A stretch of 64,000 bases of DNA from NCBI RefSeq assembly GCF_007747215.1, contig NZ_CP036273.1, positions 62,001-126,000 on the forward strand, read 5' to 3'. This DNA is from Urbifossiella limnaea (GTDB lineage: Bacteria; Planctomycetota; Planctomycetia; Gemmatales; Gemmataceae). The notes under the pieces were generated by a model. It ran no database searches. It saw only the letters and a list, made by a program, of their open reading frames with translations, and was not told where the DNA came from. Both the position numbers and the translations under genes were made by a program. Positions within the stretch are counted from its first letter, which is position 1. Each line of letters begins with the position of its first letter. Positions 8,038-16,900 of this stretch are shown one piece after another.

Positions 8038-9099
8038 TCAGTTCGGCAGCACGTCCGCGAAGAACCGCAGCCAGTTGCCGTGCATCACGGCTTCGATGTC
8101 GGCCGTCTTGTAGCCGCGCTTCGCCAGCAACTCCGGGATGCGCTGCAGGTCGGCGATCGTGTCCAGGTCGGCCGGCACCTGCTCCGTGCCGTAGCCGCCG
8201 TCCAGGTCGCTCCCCACGCCGGCGTGCTTGCAGTTGCCGGCGAGCTGGCAGATGTGGTCGATGTTCTCGACGGCGCGGTCGATCGTCACCTCGCGCTGGC
8301 TCTGGCCGCGCACCCAGCCGGGTTGCAGCATCACCGCGTCGAACGCCACGCCGAGCACGCCGCCGCGGCTGATGACGTGCTTGATCTGCTCGTCCGAGAA
8401 CTGCCGCTGCCAGTCGGCGAACTTGCGGGCGTTCTGGTGGCTCGCCAGCACCTTGCCGCCGAACCGGTCGGCCACCTGCCAGAACGCCTTGTCCGACAGG
8501 TGCGTCATGTCCAGCGCGATGCCCAGCTCCTCGATGTTCCGCAACAGCGGCAGCGCGTCCACGGCCAGGCCCACCTCGCACTGCGTGCCGCCGCCGTAGC
8601 GGTTGGGGCCGTAGTGGGTGATGCCGATGGCCCGCAGCCCCATCTCGTACCACTCGCGGATGTTGTCCGGGTCGAGTACCGGGTCGCCGCACTCCATGCT
8701 CAGGATGTACCCGAACGGCGTGCCCGCCGGGTCGGCGCGCCAGTCGGCGACGTGCTGCTGCAGCTCGCGCTTCGTCTTGATGCTGCGCATCCAGCCGGCG
8801 CGCTCCATCGCCTTGTAGTAGTACAGGTGGCTCATCGCCACCGCGTAGCAGGCCTCGGGCGTGGTGTACCCGAACGGGTGGTTGATCTGCCGCTCCTGCC
8901 GCGCCAGCACCGTGGCCACGCCGACGCCGATTTGCGCCTTCTTCAGCTCCGGCAGGCTGACCGTGTTGGTCCGCCGGCCGGGGTCGGTCATGTTGTGGGT
9001 GATTTCCTGGACGCGGATCTCGGCCACGGCCATGCGGAGGTCGCGGTTCCAGTCCACGCCGTTGAGGCCGAGGTCGAGGTGCGAGTCGAACAGCAGCAT
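8038..9099 (-). CDS. membrane dipeptidase (peptidase family M19)
   Basis: A 353-residue binuclear-zinc dipeptidase of the renal dipeptidase/amidohydrolase fold. The N-terminal metal motif is FDSHLDL, the bridging glutamate is in ILSMECGDP, and later metal histidines are in MGLRAIGITHYG, DMTHLSD and ASHQNARKF. GVGSDLDGGYGTEQVP is the M19 C-terminal signature containing the aspartate. The start at 9099 (MLLFDSHLDLGLNG) was chosen because the 48 upstream codons are proline- and arginine-rich non-coding type. There is no signal peptide at this start, so it is predicted cytoplasmic, unlike the mammalian enzyme. It hydrolyses dipeptides or possibly D-amino-acid dipeptides; the substrate is open. 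Confidence 0.9.
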   Translation of the reverse strand: MLLFDSHLDLGLNGVDWNRDLRMAVAEIRVQEITHNMTDPGRRTNTVSLPELKKAQIGVGVATVLARQERQINHPFGYTTPEACYAVAMSHLYYYKAMERAGWMRSIKTKRELQQHVADWRADPAGTPFGYILSMECGDPVLDPDNIREWYEMGLRAIGITHYGPNRYGGGTQCEVGLAVDALPLLRNIEELGIALDMTHLSDKAFWQVADRFGGKVLASHQNARKFADWQRQFSDEQIKHVISRGGVLGVAFDAVMLQPGWVRGQSQREVTIDRAVENIDHICQLAGNCKHAGVGSDLDGGYGTEQVPADLDTIADLQRIPELLAKRGYKTADIEAVMHGNWLRFFADVLPN

Positions 9100-9233
9100 G
9101 AGGTGGCTCCGAGGCGGGAGCCACCAGTCTACCCGCCGCGGGTAGCCCGCGGCGAGCGAAAACGGGAACCGACGCTCAAGCCGGGGGCATTGTGTGTACG
9201 GCTCCCCCCCGGGGGGTCGAGGCACGCATTGAG

Positions 9234-9677
9234 TCAATGACACAAAAGAGTGTGAGGGCGACGACAGCGGGCCGACAGCCGGGCGGCGAGGTCGAGCATG
9301 GCCAGGACGGCGTCGAGCGCGGTGCGGAAGCCGCCGCGGCGGAGGGTGTAACCCGTCCGCTGCTCGGCGGATAAGTTCCGCCAGTCGTCGTCGGACAGGA
9401 CGGCGAGCCGGTCGGCGGCCGTCGGGTGCTCGAACACGTGGTACACGGTCCGCTCCTCGTAGCGGGCGATGCGAAACCGCCCGGGTGGTCGCCAGCCTCT
9501 CACCTCCGGCGAGTCACCCGAGCGGCCCGGTTCGCGGCCGCCTCTTACCCGTCCCGCACGGCCCGCCGCTTCTCCCCTCGGCGGGTTCGTGGGGCCGACG
9601 AGCCGGCCGCGGACAGCGGGGTGGAACTCGCTCCGAAGAACGATCCCCGCTGTGATGAGGACATTATCGCGCCCCAC
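9234..9677 (-). CDS. possible small hypothetical gene or remnant
   Basis: This frame is open for 147 codons. Only the second half looks protein-like: FRIARYEERTVYHVFEHP..ADRLAVLSDDDWRNLSAEQRTGYTLRRGGFRTALDAVLAMLDLAARL, which has normal amphipathic helices and acidic residues. The first half is rich in arginine, glycine and proline and is probably non-coding, so the true start is unclear (perhaps a non-ATG codon near 9480). No family was recognised. It may be a decayed gene. Confidence is low. Confidence 0.3.
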   Translation of the reverse strand: MGRDNVLITAGIVLRSEFHPAVRGRLVGPTNPPRGEAAGRAGRVRGGREPGRSGDSPEVRGWRPPGRFRIARYEERTVYHVFEHPTAADRLAVLSDDDWRNLSAEQRTGYTLRRGGFRTALDAVLAMLDLAARLSARCRRPHTLLCH

Positions 9678-10060
9678 GGGCGGCGATCAAGGGTAATTCA
9701 CCACGAAGATGATCGATGAAGTAAACTTCATCAATTCGGCTCGGGGATGGCTCTGGTGTTTCGTAGGTCGGGTCGAGGCTTTGCGAGGCCCGACGCGGCG
9801 CGGTGGGCGCGTGTGGGTTGTCACAAACAGTTTGTTCGTGGGGTTTTACGGCCGTAAGGCGTCGACGTGGATTCGGGCGCGTGTCTCGATTGAACGCCGC
9901 CGACGCCGGCCCGGTTCGCACCCCGTGGCGAAATGCCGACGCCCTCCGGGCACAAGTCCCGAGCCGGGTCACCGAAATCGAACGGCGCACCCGGGCGGCG
10001 TAACCCCGGAGCCCCCACCTTGGCTCAACCGCGCTACCCCCGGCGGCCGATACAACCCGC
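9678..10060. other. gene-poor interval with small hairpins
   Basis: No convincing gene is seen. Two short inverted repeats occur: GATGAAGT-AA-ACTTCATC at 9715-9732, and a GTCGGGTC/GGCCCGAC hairpin at 9767-9794 (8-bp stem with a G-U pair) in the context GTAGGTCGGGTCGAGG. Base composition is lower in GC around 9660-9860 than in neighbouring genes. Apparent open frames here have no recognisable domain. Confidence 0.5.
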
Positions 10061-11593
10061 GTGAACGCCCCCACCCGCCTCGCGCTGACGTGCCTCGCCG
10101 GGCTGGCCGGCTGCGCCGGGCCGCGGCTGCCGACGGCGCACTACCCCCTCCCCCAGGGGCCGCCCGACGCCCACGCCGCCGGCGTCCTCACGTACGCACC
10201 GCGCCCCACGCCGCCGGCCGACCCGAAGGCCGGCCCGTTCGACCTGCCGCCGGGGCTCCCCGGGGCCGGGCCGCCGATCGCCCCGCCGACGTTCGGCAAG
10301 GACACGCCGCAGGCCGAGCGCGAGGCCGCCGTCCGCAAGCGGTACCCCGCGCTCACCCCCGTCGGCCACCTCGACGCGCCCGCCGGCGAGCCGCTGTCGC
10401 TGGCCGACCTGCGCGCGATGGCCGCGGCGCAGAGCCCCGTCCTGCGCCGCGCCGCCGCCGAGGCCGACGCCGCCTACGGGCAGGTGATCCAGGCCGGGCT
10501 CTACCCCAACCCGACCGTCGGCTACCAGGTCGACCAGGTGCAGCCGGCGCTGCGCATCCCGGAGGGCGTGAAGGGGAGCGGCGCCGGGCAGCAGGGCGGG
10601 TACGTCAACCAGCTCATCAAGACGGCCGGGAAGCTGAAGCTGGCGCAGCAGGTGGCCGGGTTCGACTACGTGAACGCGCTGGTGGCCGTGCGCCGCGCCG
10701 AGGCCGACGTGGCGGCGGCGGTGCGCGCGCAGTACTTCGCCGTGCTCGTGGCCCGCGAGGGCGTCGAGGTCAACCGCGCGCTGGTGGCGCTGGCCGACGA
10801 GGCGTACCGCCGGCAGCTCGCCGAGACCGCCGCCGGGCAGACCGCCGGCTACGAGCCGCTGCAGGTTCACGCGATGGCCGAGCAGGCCCGCAACGCCCTC
10901 ACGCAGGCCGAGGCCAACTACCGCGGGGCGTGGCGCCAGCTGGCCGCGGCCGTGGGCCGGCCCGACCTGCCGCCCGCGCCGCTGGCCGGCTCCGCCGACC
11001 AGCCGCCCCCGGACTTCGACGCCGACCGCCTGCGCGCGTGGGTGCTGGAGCAGCACACCGACGTGCTGACCGCCCGCAACACGCAGGCGCAGGCGCAGGC
11101 GAACCTGGTGCTCCAGCGCCGCTCGGCCATCCCGGACGTGACGACCAACCAGTACCACGAGTACGACAACCTGGCGCAGACGTACCAGTTCGGCCTGCAG
11201 GTCGGCATCGAGTTGCCGCTGACGGACCGCAACCAGGGGAACGTCCGCAGCGCGGCGGCGCGGATCACCCGGGCGGCGGCCCACCTCCAGGCCACGCAGG
11301 CCGACCTGGCCGGGAAGGTGGCGGAGGCGTTCGCGCGGTACGAGTCGAGCCGGACGATCGCAACGCGGCACCGCGAGCACATCCTGCCGAGCCTGGGCCG
11401 GGCGTACGCGGCGCTGGTCCGCCGCCACCGGACGGAGCCCGACAAGGTGGCGTTCGACGACGTGGTGCTGGCGCAGCAGAACCTGGGCCAGGCGCAGCAG
11501 GCGTACCTGAGCGCGCTGGACGCGCAGTGGCGCGCCGTGGTGGACCTGGCGAACCTCGGCCAGCTCGACGACCTGTTCCCCCCGGCCCCGTAG
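10061..11593 (+). CDS. TolC-family outer membrane efflux lipoprotein
   Basis: The 510-residue protein starts at GTG with a lipoprotein signal ending LAGC (cysteine 18). After a proline-rich linker of about 100 residues, two outer-membrane-efflux repeats follow. Landmarks are EPLSLADLRAMAAAQSPVLRRAAAEADAAY, GLYPNPTVGYQ, GGYVNQLIKTAGKLKLAQQV and, in the second half, GIELPLTDRNQGNVRSAAARI. These match TolC/CusC-type trimeric channels, which span the outer membrane and a periplasmic helical barrel. No RND pump or membrane-fusion gene is adjacent in the window, so the partner is presumably encoded elsewhere. Confidence in the family is high; the exported substrate is unknown. Confidence 0.88.
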   Translation: MNAPTRLALTCLAGLAGCAGPRLPTAHYPLPQGPPDAHAAGVLTYAPRPTPPADPKAGPFDLPPGLPGAGPPIAPPTFGKDTPQAEREAAVRKRYPALTPVGHLDAPAGEPLSLADLRAMAAAQSPVLRRAAAEADAAYGQVIQAGLYPNPTVGYQVDQVQPALRIPEGVKGSGAGQQGGYVNQLIKTAGKLKLAQQVAGFDYVNALVAVRRAEADVAAAVRAQYFAVLVAREGVEVNRALVALADEAYRRQLAETAAGQTAGYEPLQVHAMAEQARNALTQAEANYRGAWRQLAAAVGRPDLPPAPLAGSADQPPPDFDADRLRAWVLEQHTDVLTARNTQAQAQANLVLQRRSAIPDVTTNQYHEYDNLAQTYQFGLQVGIELPLTDRNQGNVRSAAARITRAAAHLQATQADLAGKVAEAFARYESSRTIATRHREHILPSLGRAYAALVRRHRTEPDKVAFDDVVLAQQNLGQAQQAYLSALDAQWRAVVDLANLGQLDDLFPPAP

Positions 11594-11653
11594 CGGCGCC
11601 GCGTGTTTCCTGGTCAGCCTTGATCCGCGCCAGGGGTCGGGGACAATACGGGT

Positions 11654-11878
11654 ATGAGCACCGCACCCGCCGCCGTCCCGTTCGCTGACGCGATCCCGCC
11701 GGAGCTGGAGGCGGACACCCAGGCTGTTCTCGACAAGCTCACCACGGGCCGGCCGCTGGACCCGGAGGTCCGCGCCCGGATTCACCAGGCGGCGGCCCGG
11801 GTGCGCGAGGAACTTGTCCGCAAGTACGGCGTCCTCGACATCGGCGTCCCCGCCGTCCGCGAGTTGCGCGACCGCTGA
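11654..11878 (+). CDS. small antitoxin-like hypothetical protein
   Basis: A 74-residue protein. The central ..AVLDKLTTGRPLDPEVRARIHQAAARVREELVRKYGV.. followed by LDIGVPAVRELRDR resembles small proteins that in many bacteria precede PIN-domain toxins (helix - 'PLDPEV' turn - helix - acidic C-terminus). That comparison is from memory of the pattern. No PIN or other toxin gene follows; the next 250 bp are a large palindromic element. The gene starts at ATG 11654, 60 bp after the TolC-like gene. It could be an orphan antitoxin or an unrelated regulator. Confidence 0.6.
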   Translation: MSTAPAAVPFADAIPPELEADTQAVLDKLTTGRPLDPEVRARIHQAAARVREELVRKYGVLDIGVPAVRELRDR

Positions 11879-11920
11879 GGCCGAATCCATTCGATCCAAG
11901 AACGGGGTTGTACAGGCAGC

Positions 11921-12138
11921 CGGTTTTCAGGCCGAAGGCCTGACAGCCCTCAGCCCAGGGCAAGGCCCGAAGGGCCGCCGCCCTGGGTCCGGGGTGCGAG
12001 TGGCCGTGCAGGCTGAAGGCCTGCGAGCCGGCTCCCAGCCCTTCAGGCTGGGGGGTGATTCGTGCCGCGTACCCAGGGCGGCGGTGCTGCGCACCTGGCC
12101 CTGGGCTGAGGGCTGTCAGGCCTTCGGCCTGAAAACCG
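11921..12138. repeat. large composite palindrome, 41-bp perfect outer stem (copy 1)
   Basis: Outer arms 11921-11961 and 12098-12138 are perfect reverse complements over 41 bp (containing CAGGCCGAAGGCCTGACAGC). Inside, a second stem pairs 11974-11987 (CGCCGCCCTGGG region) with 12072-12084, and smaller motifs such as CAGGCTGAAGGCCTG are themselves near-palindromes, giving a cruciform-like nested structure of about 218 nt. A second copy with the same internal order is at 56885-57087. It separates the antitoxin-like gene from the HNH gene. Confidence 0.95.
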
Positions 12139-12204
12139 AAGGCCGAGGAGCGGCCGAAGACGCGTTCCCCCGCGGAGCGGGGAAACGAGGTAAATAGAGG
12201 CCGT

Positions 12205-12981
12205 CTAGTGAATCTCGATCGTGCCTGCGAAGGGCTTCTCGGTCTGGATCGTGACGGAGTTCGCGGGAATAGTGACGGTCGCGCTCAACCCCTCCTTGAG
12301 CCCCTCGTCGGTCTTCGTGTACACCTTGAACGACGGGGCGAACCCGCGACGGTGTACGCTGACGGGAACGCCGAAGATGAACACCCCCTCGTGCTCGATC
12401 CAGTCCTCCTCGGTGAACTCTCTCGTGTACGGTGCGATTGGTTCAGGTGGACTCAACACCTGCCCGAGCTCCTTGCTGTCCCCGCTCTTCCAGGCGGTCA
12501 CGAGCAAGCGGCCCTTCTCGGTGAGTTGCACTTGGTAGGTCACGAGGGTCCAGTTGTTGTTCGCCTTGAGGGAGAACACGACGAGCCCGGCCCCGACGAG
12601 GCGGGAGAACTGGAGCACCCCATCCCCTGACATGACGAGCAGCTGCTCGGGGATGGTGTGGAGGAACAGCAGCTTGTCGATCGTGTCCAGGTCGAACGCC
12701 CGGCCGAGGGTCATGAGCATGGACTTCCAGGCGAAGATCGACGCCTCCTTGATCGTCCCCCGGTGGTACAGGGCGTGACACGTCGGGCAGAGGGCGATGA
12801 GGTTCCAGGGCTCGTCCGGTCCCCCGACGTTCACCTCCCAGATGTGGTGCATGTCGAGGGCGAGGATATTGCGGCACGTCGGGACGGCGCAGCGATACCC
12901 GGATTCCGTCAGGACCTTGGTAACGAGGTTGACCGGAAGGTTCTTCCGCTCCTCGGGCTTCGTCCGCTTCGCCTTGCCCAT
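12205..12981 (-). CDS. HNH-endonuclease-domain protein with unknown C-terminal region
   Basis: In this 258-residue protein residues 1-75 hold a zinc-binding HNH fold: CAVPTCRN (C31/C36), LDMHHIWEVNVGGPDEPWNLIALCPTCHALYHRG, with the catalytic histidine in MHH and structural cysteines in CPTC. HNH enzymes nick or cut DNA; such modules occur in restriction, mobile and antiphage proteins. Residues 80-258 are not recognised; they are beta-rich with few charged clusters and end KPFAGTIEIH. Base composition is visibly less GC-rich than the flanking genes and codon use is more mixed, suggesting acquisition. Just upstream is a duplicated fragment of the smc 3' end. Confidence 0.78.
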   Translation of the reverse strand: MGKAKRTKPEERKNLPVNLVTKVLTESGYRCAVPTCRNILALDMHHIWEVNVGGPDEPWNLIALCPTCHALYHRGTIKEASIFAWKSMLMTLGRAFDLDTIDKLLFLHTIPEQLLVMSGDGVLQFSRLVGAGLVVFSLKANNNWTLVTYQVQLTEKGRLLVTAWKSGDSKELGQVLSPPEPIAPYTREFTEEDWIEHEGVFIFGVPVSVHRRGFAPSFKVYTKTDEGLKEGLSATVTIPANSVTIQTEKPFAGTIEIH

Positions 12982-13005
12982 GACACTCTCTTCTGACGCA
13001 GGTGG

Positions 13006-13102
13006 CTCACGCCGCCTGCCGCGCCTCGGGCTCCTCGTCGGGCCAGTCCTCGAACCGCATCGGCAGCACGCGGCTGATGCCGCTCTCCTGCATCGTCACG
13101 CC
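13006..13102 (-). repeat. duplicated 3' end of smc (direct repeat, copy 1)
   Basis: This segment repeats 13975-14068 with only a few changes and in the same orientation. Read on the minus strand it encodes MQESGISRVLPMRFEDWP..EARQAA and a stop (13093-13007), against ..DEEPAQQAA in smc itself. It starts exactly where the TIGR03067-domain gene stops (its TGA overlaps the GTGACG of the repeat). The two copies flank that gene as about 95-bp direct repeats. It is a fragment without a coding role of its own. Confidence 0.93.
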
Positions 13103-13899
13103 TCCGGCGTGGTCAGCCCGGCGCGCTTCAGCACCGCCACGAGCACCGCCGACGCCGCCAGCCCGGCCGCGGACCCGGCCAGCAGCGCCAGCCCCCAGCC
13201 GAGCCAGCCGTGCTCCGGCTCCAGCAGCTTCCGCAGGTTCTCGTACACCCCGAGCGTCAGCGGCAGGGCGACGCCGAACAGCACGCCGAACCCGGCCAGG
13301 CCCGCCCGCGTGAACCGGTCCGCCCGGGTGAGCCGCGACAGCCCGTAAGCCAGCAGCCCCACCAGCACCCCGCTGACGGTACACCGCACCGCCAGCGCGC
13401 CCCACACCCCCAGCTCGCCGACCACGCCCTTCTCCGCCGCCTCGCCGAACCCGCCGCCGACCATCAGCGACACGATGAGCACGACCCACCACACGGCCGG
13501 CGTGATGCTCGGCGGCGGCTGGTCCGGCACCCGCACCCACACGCTCAGGGTGTGGCCGCTCCCCGGCGGGCTCGCGAATGCCGTCGGCCGATCGCCGTCG
13601 GGGCCGGCGGCGCACGCCACCAGCACGTCGCCGTCCACGCGGAAGATTTGCCGCAGCGTGTGCCCGGCGGCCGCACCGGTGTTGATGGTCACGTCGGACC
13701 GGGGCGGGTCGGTCGAGTGGTCGGCCACGGACGTGCCGGTCTGGTAGACCCGGCCGAGTACCGTCACCGTGTACCCGTCCGGGGTGACGGTGAGGTGCGT
13801 GGACCGGCCGACCGGAATGTCCTTGCCGTCGGCGACCACCGCGGCCTGCCGCCAGGTGCCCACGGAAGCCGGCGCGCGGCCGGGGGTCGGTTCGCTCAT
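13096..13899 (-). CDS. TIGR03067-like domain protein with C-terminal membrane segments
   Basis: A 267-residue protein. Residues 12-120 match the pattern of the TIGR03067 domain, common in Gemmata-type planctomycetes: GTWRQAAVVADGKDIP at the start, DVTINTGAAAGHTLRQIFRVDGDVLVAC in the middle and RPTAFASPPGSGHTLSVWVR at the end. Four hydrophobic stretches follow (WWVVLIVSLMVGGG, AVRCTVSGVLVGLLAYGL, AGFGVLFGVALPLTLGV, GLALLAGSAAGLAASAVLVAVL), so the domain is probably held at a membrane. The domain's function is unknown. The gene lies directly downstream of smc on the same strand and is bracketed by two copies of the smc 3' end, which suggests it was inserted there by recombination. Confidence 0.78.
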   Translation of the reverse strand: MSEPTPGRAPASVGTWRQAAVVADGKDIPVGRSTHLTVTPDGYTVTVLGRVYQTGTSVADHSTDPPRSDVTINTGAAAGHTLRQIFRVDGDVLVACAAGPDGDRPTAFASPPGSGHTLSVWVRVPDQPPPSITPAVWWVVLIVSLMVGGGFGEAAEKGVVGELGVWGALAVRCTVSGVLVGLLAYGLSRLTRADRFTRAGLAGFGVLFGVALPLTLGVYENLRKLLEPEHGWLGWGLALLAGSAAGLAASAVLVAVLKRAGLTTPEA

Positions 13900-13975
13900 C
13901 GGGAGCCTCGGCGGGAAAGAGGTGCCGACAGGCTACCGCCCGGTCGGGCGGGTGTCAAAGGGTTCGTCCGAACGC

Positions 13976-16900
13976 TCACGCCGCCTGTTGCGCGGGCTCC
14001 TCGTCGGGCCAGTCCTCGAAGCGCATCGGCAGCACGCGGCTGATGCCGCTCTCCTGCATCGTCACGCCCCACAGGCGGTCCGCCGCGGCCATCGTCCGCT
14101 TCTTGTGCGTGATCACGATGAACTGGCTCCGGTCCAGGAACTCCCGCAACACACCCGCCAGCCGCGCCGTGTTCGCCTCGTCCAAAGCCGCGTCCACCTC
14201 GTCCAGCAGGCAGAACGGGCTCGGCTTGTTGCGGAAGATCGCCAGCAGCAGCGCGATCGCCGTCAGCGTCCGCTCGCCGCCGCTCAGCAGCGACAGTGCC
14301 CGCAACTCCTTCCCCGGCGGCCGCGCCGTGATCTCGATGCCGCTCTCCAGCACGTCCACGCCGTCCTCCAGCACCACGTCCGCCTGGCCGCCGCCGAACA
14401 GCTTGCGAAACAGCTCCTGGAAGTAGCCGCGGACCGCGGTGAGGGTGTTCGTGAACAGCGCCCGGCTCTCGCCGTTGATCGCGTCGATCACGTCCGTCAG
14501 CGACTTCCGCGCGGCGGCCAGGTCGTCGTGCTGGGCCTTCAGCCCGTCGTGCTCGGCTTCCACCCGCGCCAGCTCGTCCAGCGCCTCCAGGTTCACGCTG
14601 CCGAGGCGGGCCAGCTTCTTCCGCAGGTCGTCGATCTCCTGCGCGGCGCTCAGCGCCGGGCCGGGGTCGGCGCCGTCCGCGGGCTCCTGCGTCAGGTCGA
14701 TGCCGTAGTCCTCGCGGAGGCGGGCGGCGACGGCCTCGCGGCGCGCCCGCAGGTCGTGGACGGCCAGGTCCCGCGCGTGCGCCGCGGCCTGCTGCTCCTG
14801 CCAGCCGGTGCGGATGCCGTCGAGCTCGCGGCGGGCGGCGTCGCGGGCGGCGCGGTCGGCGGCGGCGCGGCCGGACAGCCCCGCGGCCTGCCGCTCGCGC
14901 GCCTCCTTCTCGGCGAACGCGGCCGCGGCCGACGCGGTCGCCCGGAGGATTGAGAGAACCGTCTCGGCGAGGCGCCCCTGAGCGGTCCGGAACGCGGCCG
15001 ACTGATCGATCGCCTCGATCTTCCGCTTCCGCAGGTCGGCTTCCAGGCCGGCGAGCCGGTCGCGGGTGCGGTCGCGGTCGGCGGCGGCGCGGCCGGCACT
15101 CACCTGGGCCGCGGTGTGCGCCTCCTGCGCCGCGGCCTGCGCCTCGGCCGCGGCCTTCGCCTCGGATTTCAGCCGCTCCAGCTCCGTCTCCAGCCCCGCG
15201 GCCTCGGCCTCGGCGGCCTCCGCTTCGAGCTTCGCGCCCACCCACGCGGCCTCGGCCCGGCGCACCTCCTCCTCGTCGGTCCGGGCCTCGGCGCGCAGCA
15301 GTTCGATGCGGTCGTCGAGCTCGTCGAGCTGCTGGCGCTGCACCGCGATGCGCTGCTGAAGGTCGCCGGCCTCGCCGGAAAGGAGGTCGATTTCCGCCTC
15401 CGCGGCCTCGGCGCGGCCGGCGACGGCGTCGGCGTCGCGGCGCAGGTCGGCGAGCTCGGCTTCGGCGGCGGTCACGTCGGCGGCGAGGGCGCGCGACTGG
15501 TCGCGGAGGTCGCGCAGCTCGCTCTTGCGCGACACCAGCCCGGCGCCGCCGACGACGGGGCCGACGGTCAGGGTGCCGTCCGGTTCGAGGAGGTCGCCGG
15601 CGCGGGTGATGACGCGGCGGCCCGGGTGCCGGCGCGCGTCGGCGAGCGTGTCGGCGAGGACGACGGCGCCGAGGAGCTGGTCGGGCAGCGCGGCGAAGTC
15701 GGGGTGCTCGCAGCGGACGAACGACGCGAGCGTGAGCGGCGAGCCGTCGGCGTCGGCCGGCGGATTTGGCGGCGCGAGCGGGATGAACCCCACGCGCCCC
15801 GGCACGCCGGTGACCGCGGCGACGACGGCGTCCACCGCGCCCGGGTCGCGCACCACGAACCGCTGCGCCGCGTCCCCGAGCGCCAGTTCGACGAGCCCCG
15901 CGACCTCGCGCGGCACCGTGAGCAGGTCCGCGACGAGCGGCAGGGGCGTCGGCAGGGTGCGGGTGCCGGTTCGCAGCAGGTCCAGCACCGCGCGCACGCC
16001 GGCGCCGAGCCCCTCCTGCGCCCGCTCCAGTCCTTCCAGCACCTCGACGCGGCCGCGCAGGTCGCCCTGCCGCACGCGCAGCGCTTCGAGCCGGCCCTGC
16101 ACCGTTTCCTGTGCGTGGTCGAGGGCGTCGCGCTCGGAATGGAGCCGGTCCAGGGAGTCGCGGGCGTCGGCGAGACGCGCCTGCACGTCGGCGTCGGCGC
16201 GGGAGAGGCCGTCGAGCGCGGTTTCGAGGCCGCCGCGGCGCGCGCCGAGGTGGCCGAGCTCGCCGCGCTTGCGGGTGTAGCCGGCCTGCAGCCGCTCGAC
16301 CTGCTCCAGGCTCGCCGTCGTCCGGCCGCGCGCCGCGGTCGCCCGGCGCACCAGGTCGAACTGTCGCTCCTGCCCCGCGGTGATGCGCGCCGTCACGTCG
16401 GCGGCGTGACTCGTCGCGGCGGCCAGCGCGGCGGTCGCGGCTTCCGCGGTGTGCGTCTCGGCCACGAACGCCGCGTCCGCGGCCTGCGCGGCGCTCGCCG
16501 CCGTCGCCAGCTCGGCCTCGATGCCGCGCAGGCGGGCGGCGATGTCGGCGCGGGCCTTCGCCACGCGGGCCACCTCCGCCTCGTGCTCGGCGGCGGCGGC
16601 GCGGTCGTGCTTCGCCCCGGCCTCGAACCCGGCGATGCGCTGGCGCGCGTCGGCGAGCGCCGCCTCCTCGCGGCGCAGCTCGGCCTCCGTCGCCGTCACC
16701 GCGGCGTCGAGCGCGCGGGCGGTGCGGTCCAGCTCCTCGGCGCGCGCCGCCGACCCTCCGGCCGCGGCGGTCAGCTCGGCGAGCGCCGCTTCCTCCGCGG
16801 CCAGCGCCGCCGACAGGTCGCGGTACTCCTTCGCCCCCAGGCCGACGCGCAGCTCCTTCAGGCGGTCCGAATACTCCTTGTACTTCTGGGCCTTCGACGC

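Noticed and set aside
9664-10074. 136-codon minus-strand frame in the gene-poor region
   Set aside because: Arginine/proline-rich with no helix pattern or domain, and it crosses the hairpins; treated as non-coding.
10061-11899. Long minus-strand frame opposite the TolC-like gene
   Set aside because: Composition-driven antisense frame with no motifs; the plus strand shows a full TolC-like protein.
13007-13615. 202-codon minus-strand frame ending in the smc-like tail
   Set aside because: Its upstream part is antisense-shifted reading of the TIGR03067 gene; only the last 28 codons are smc-derived.
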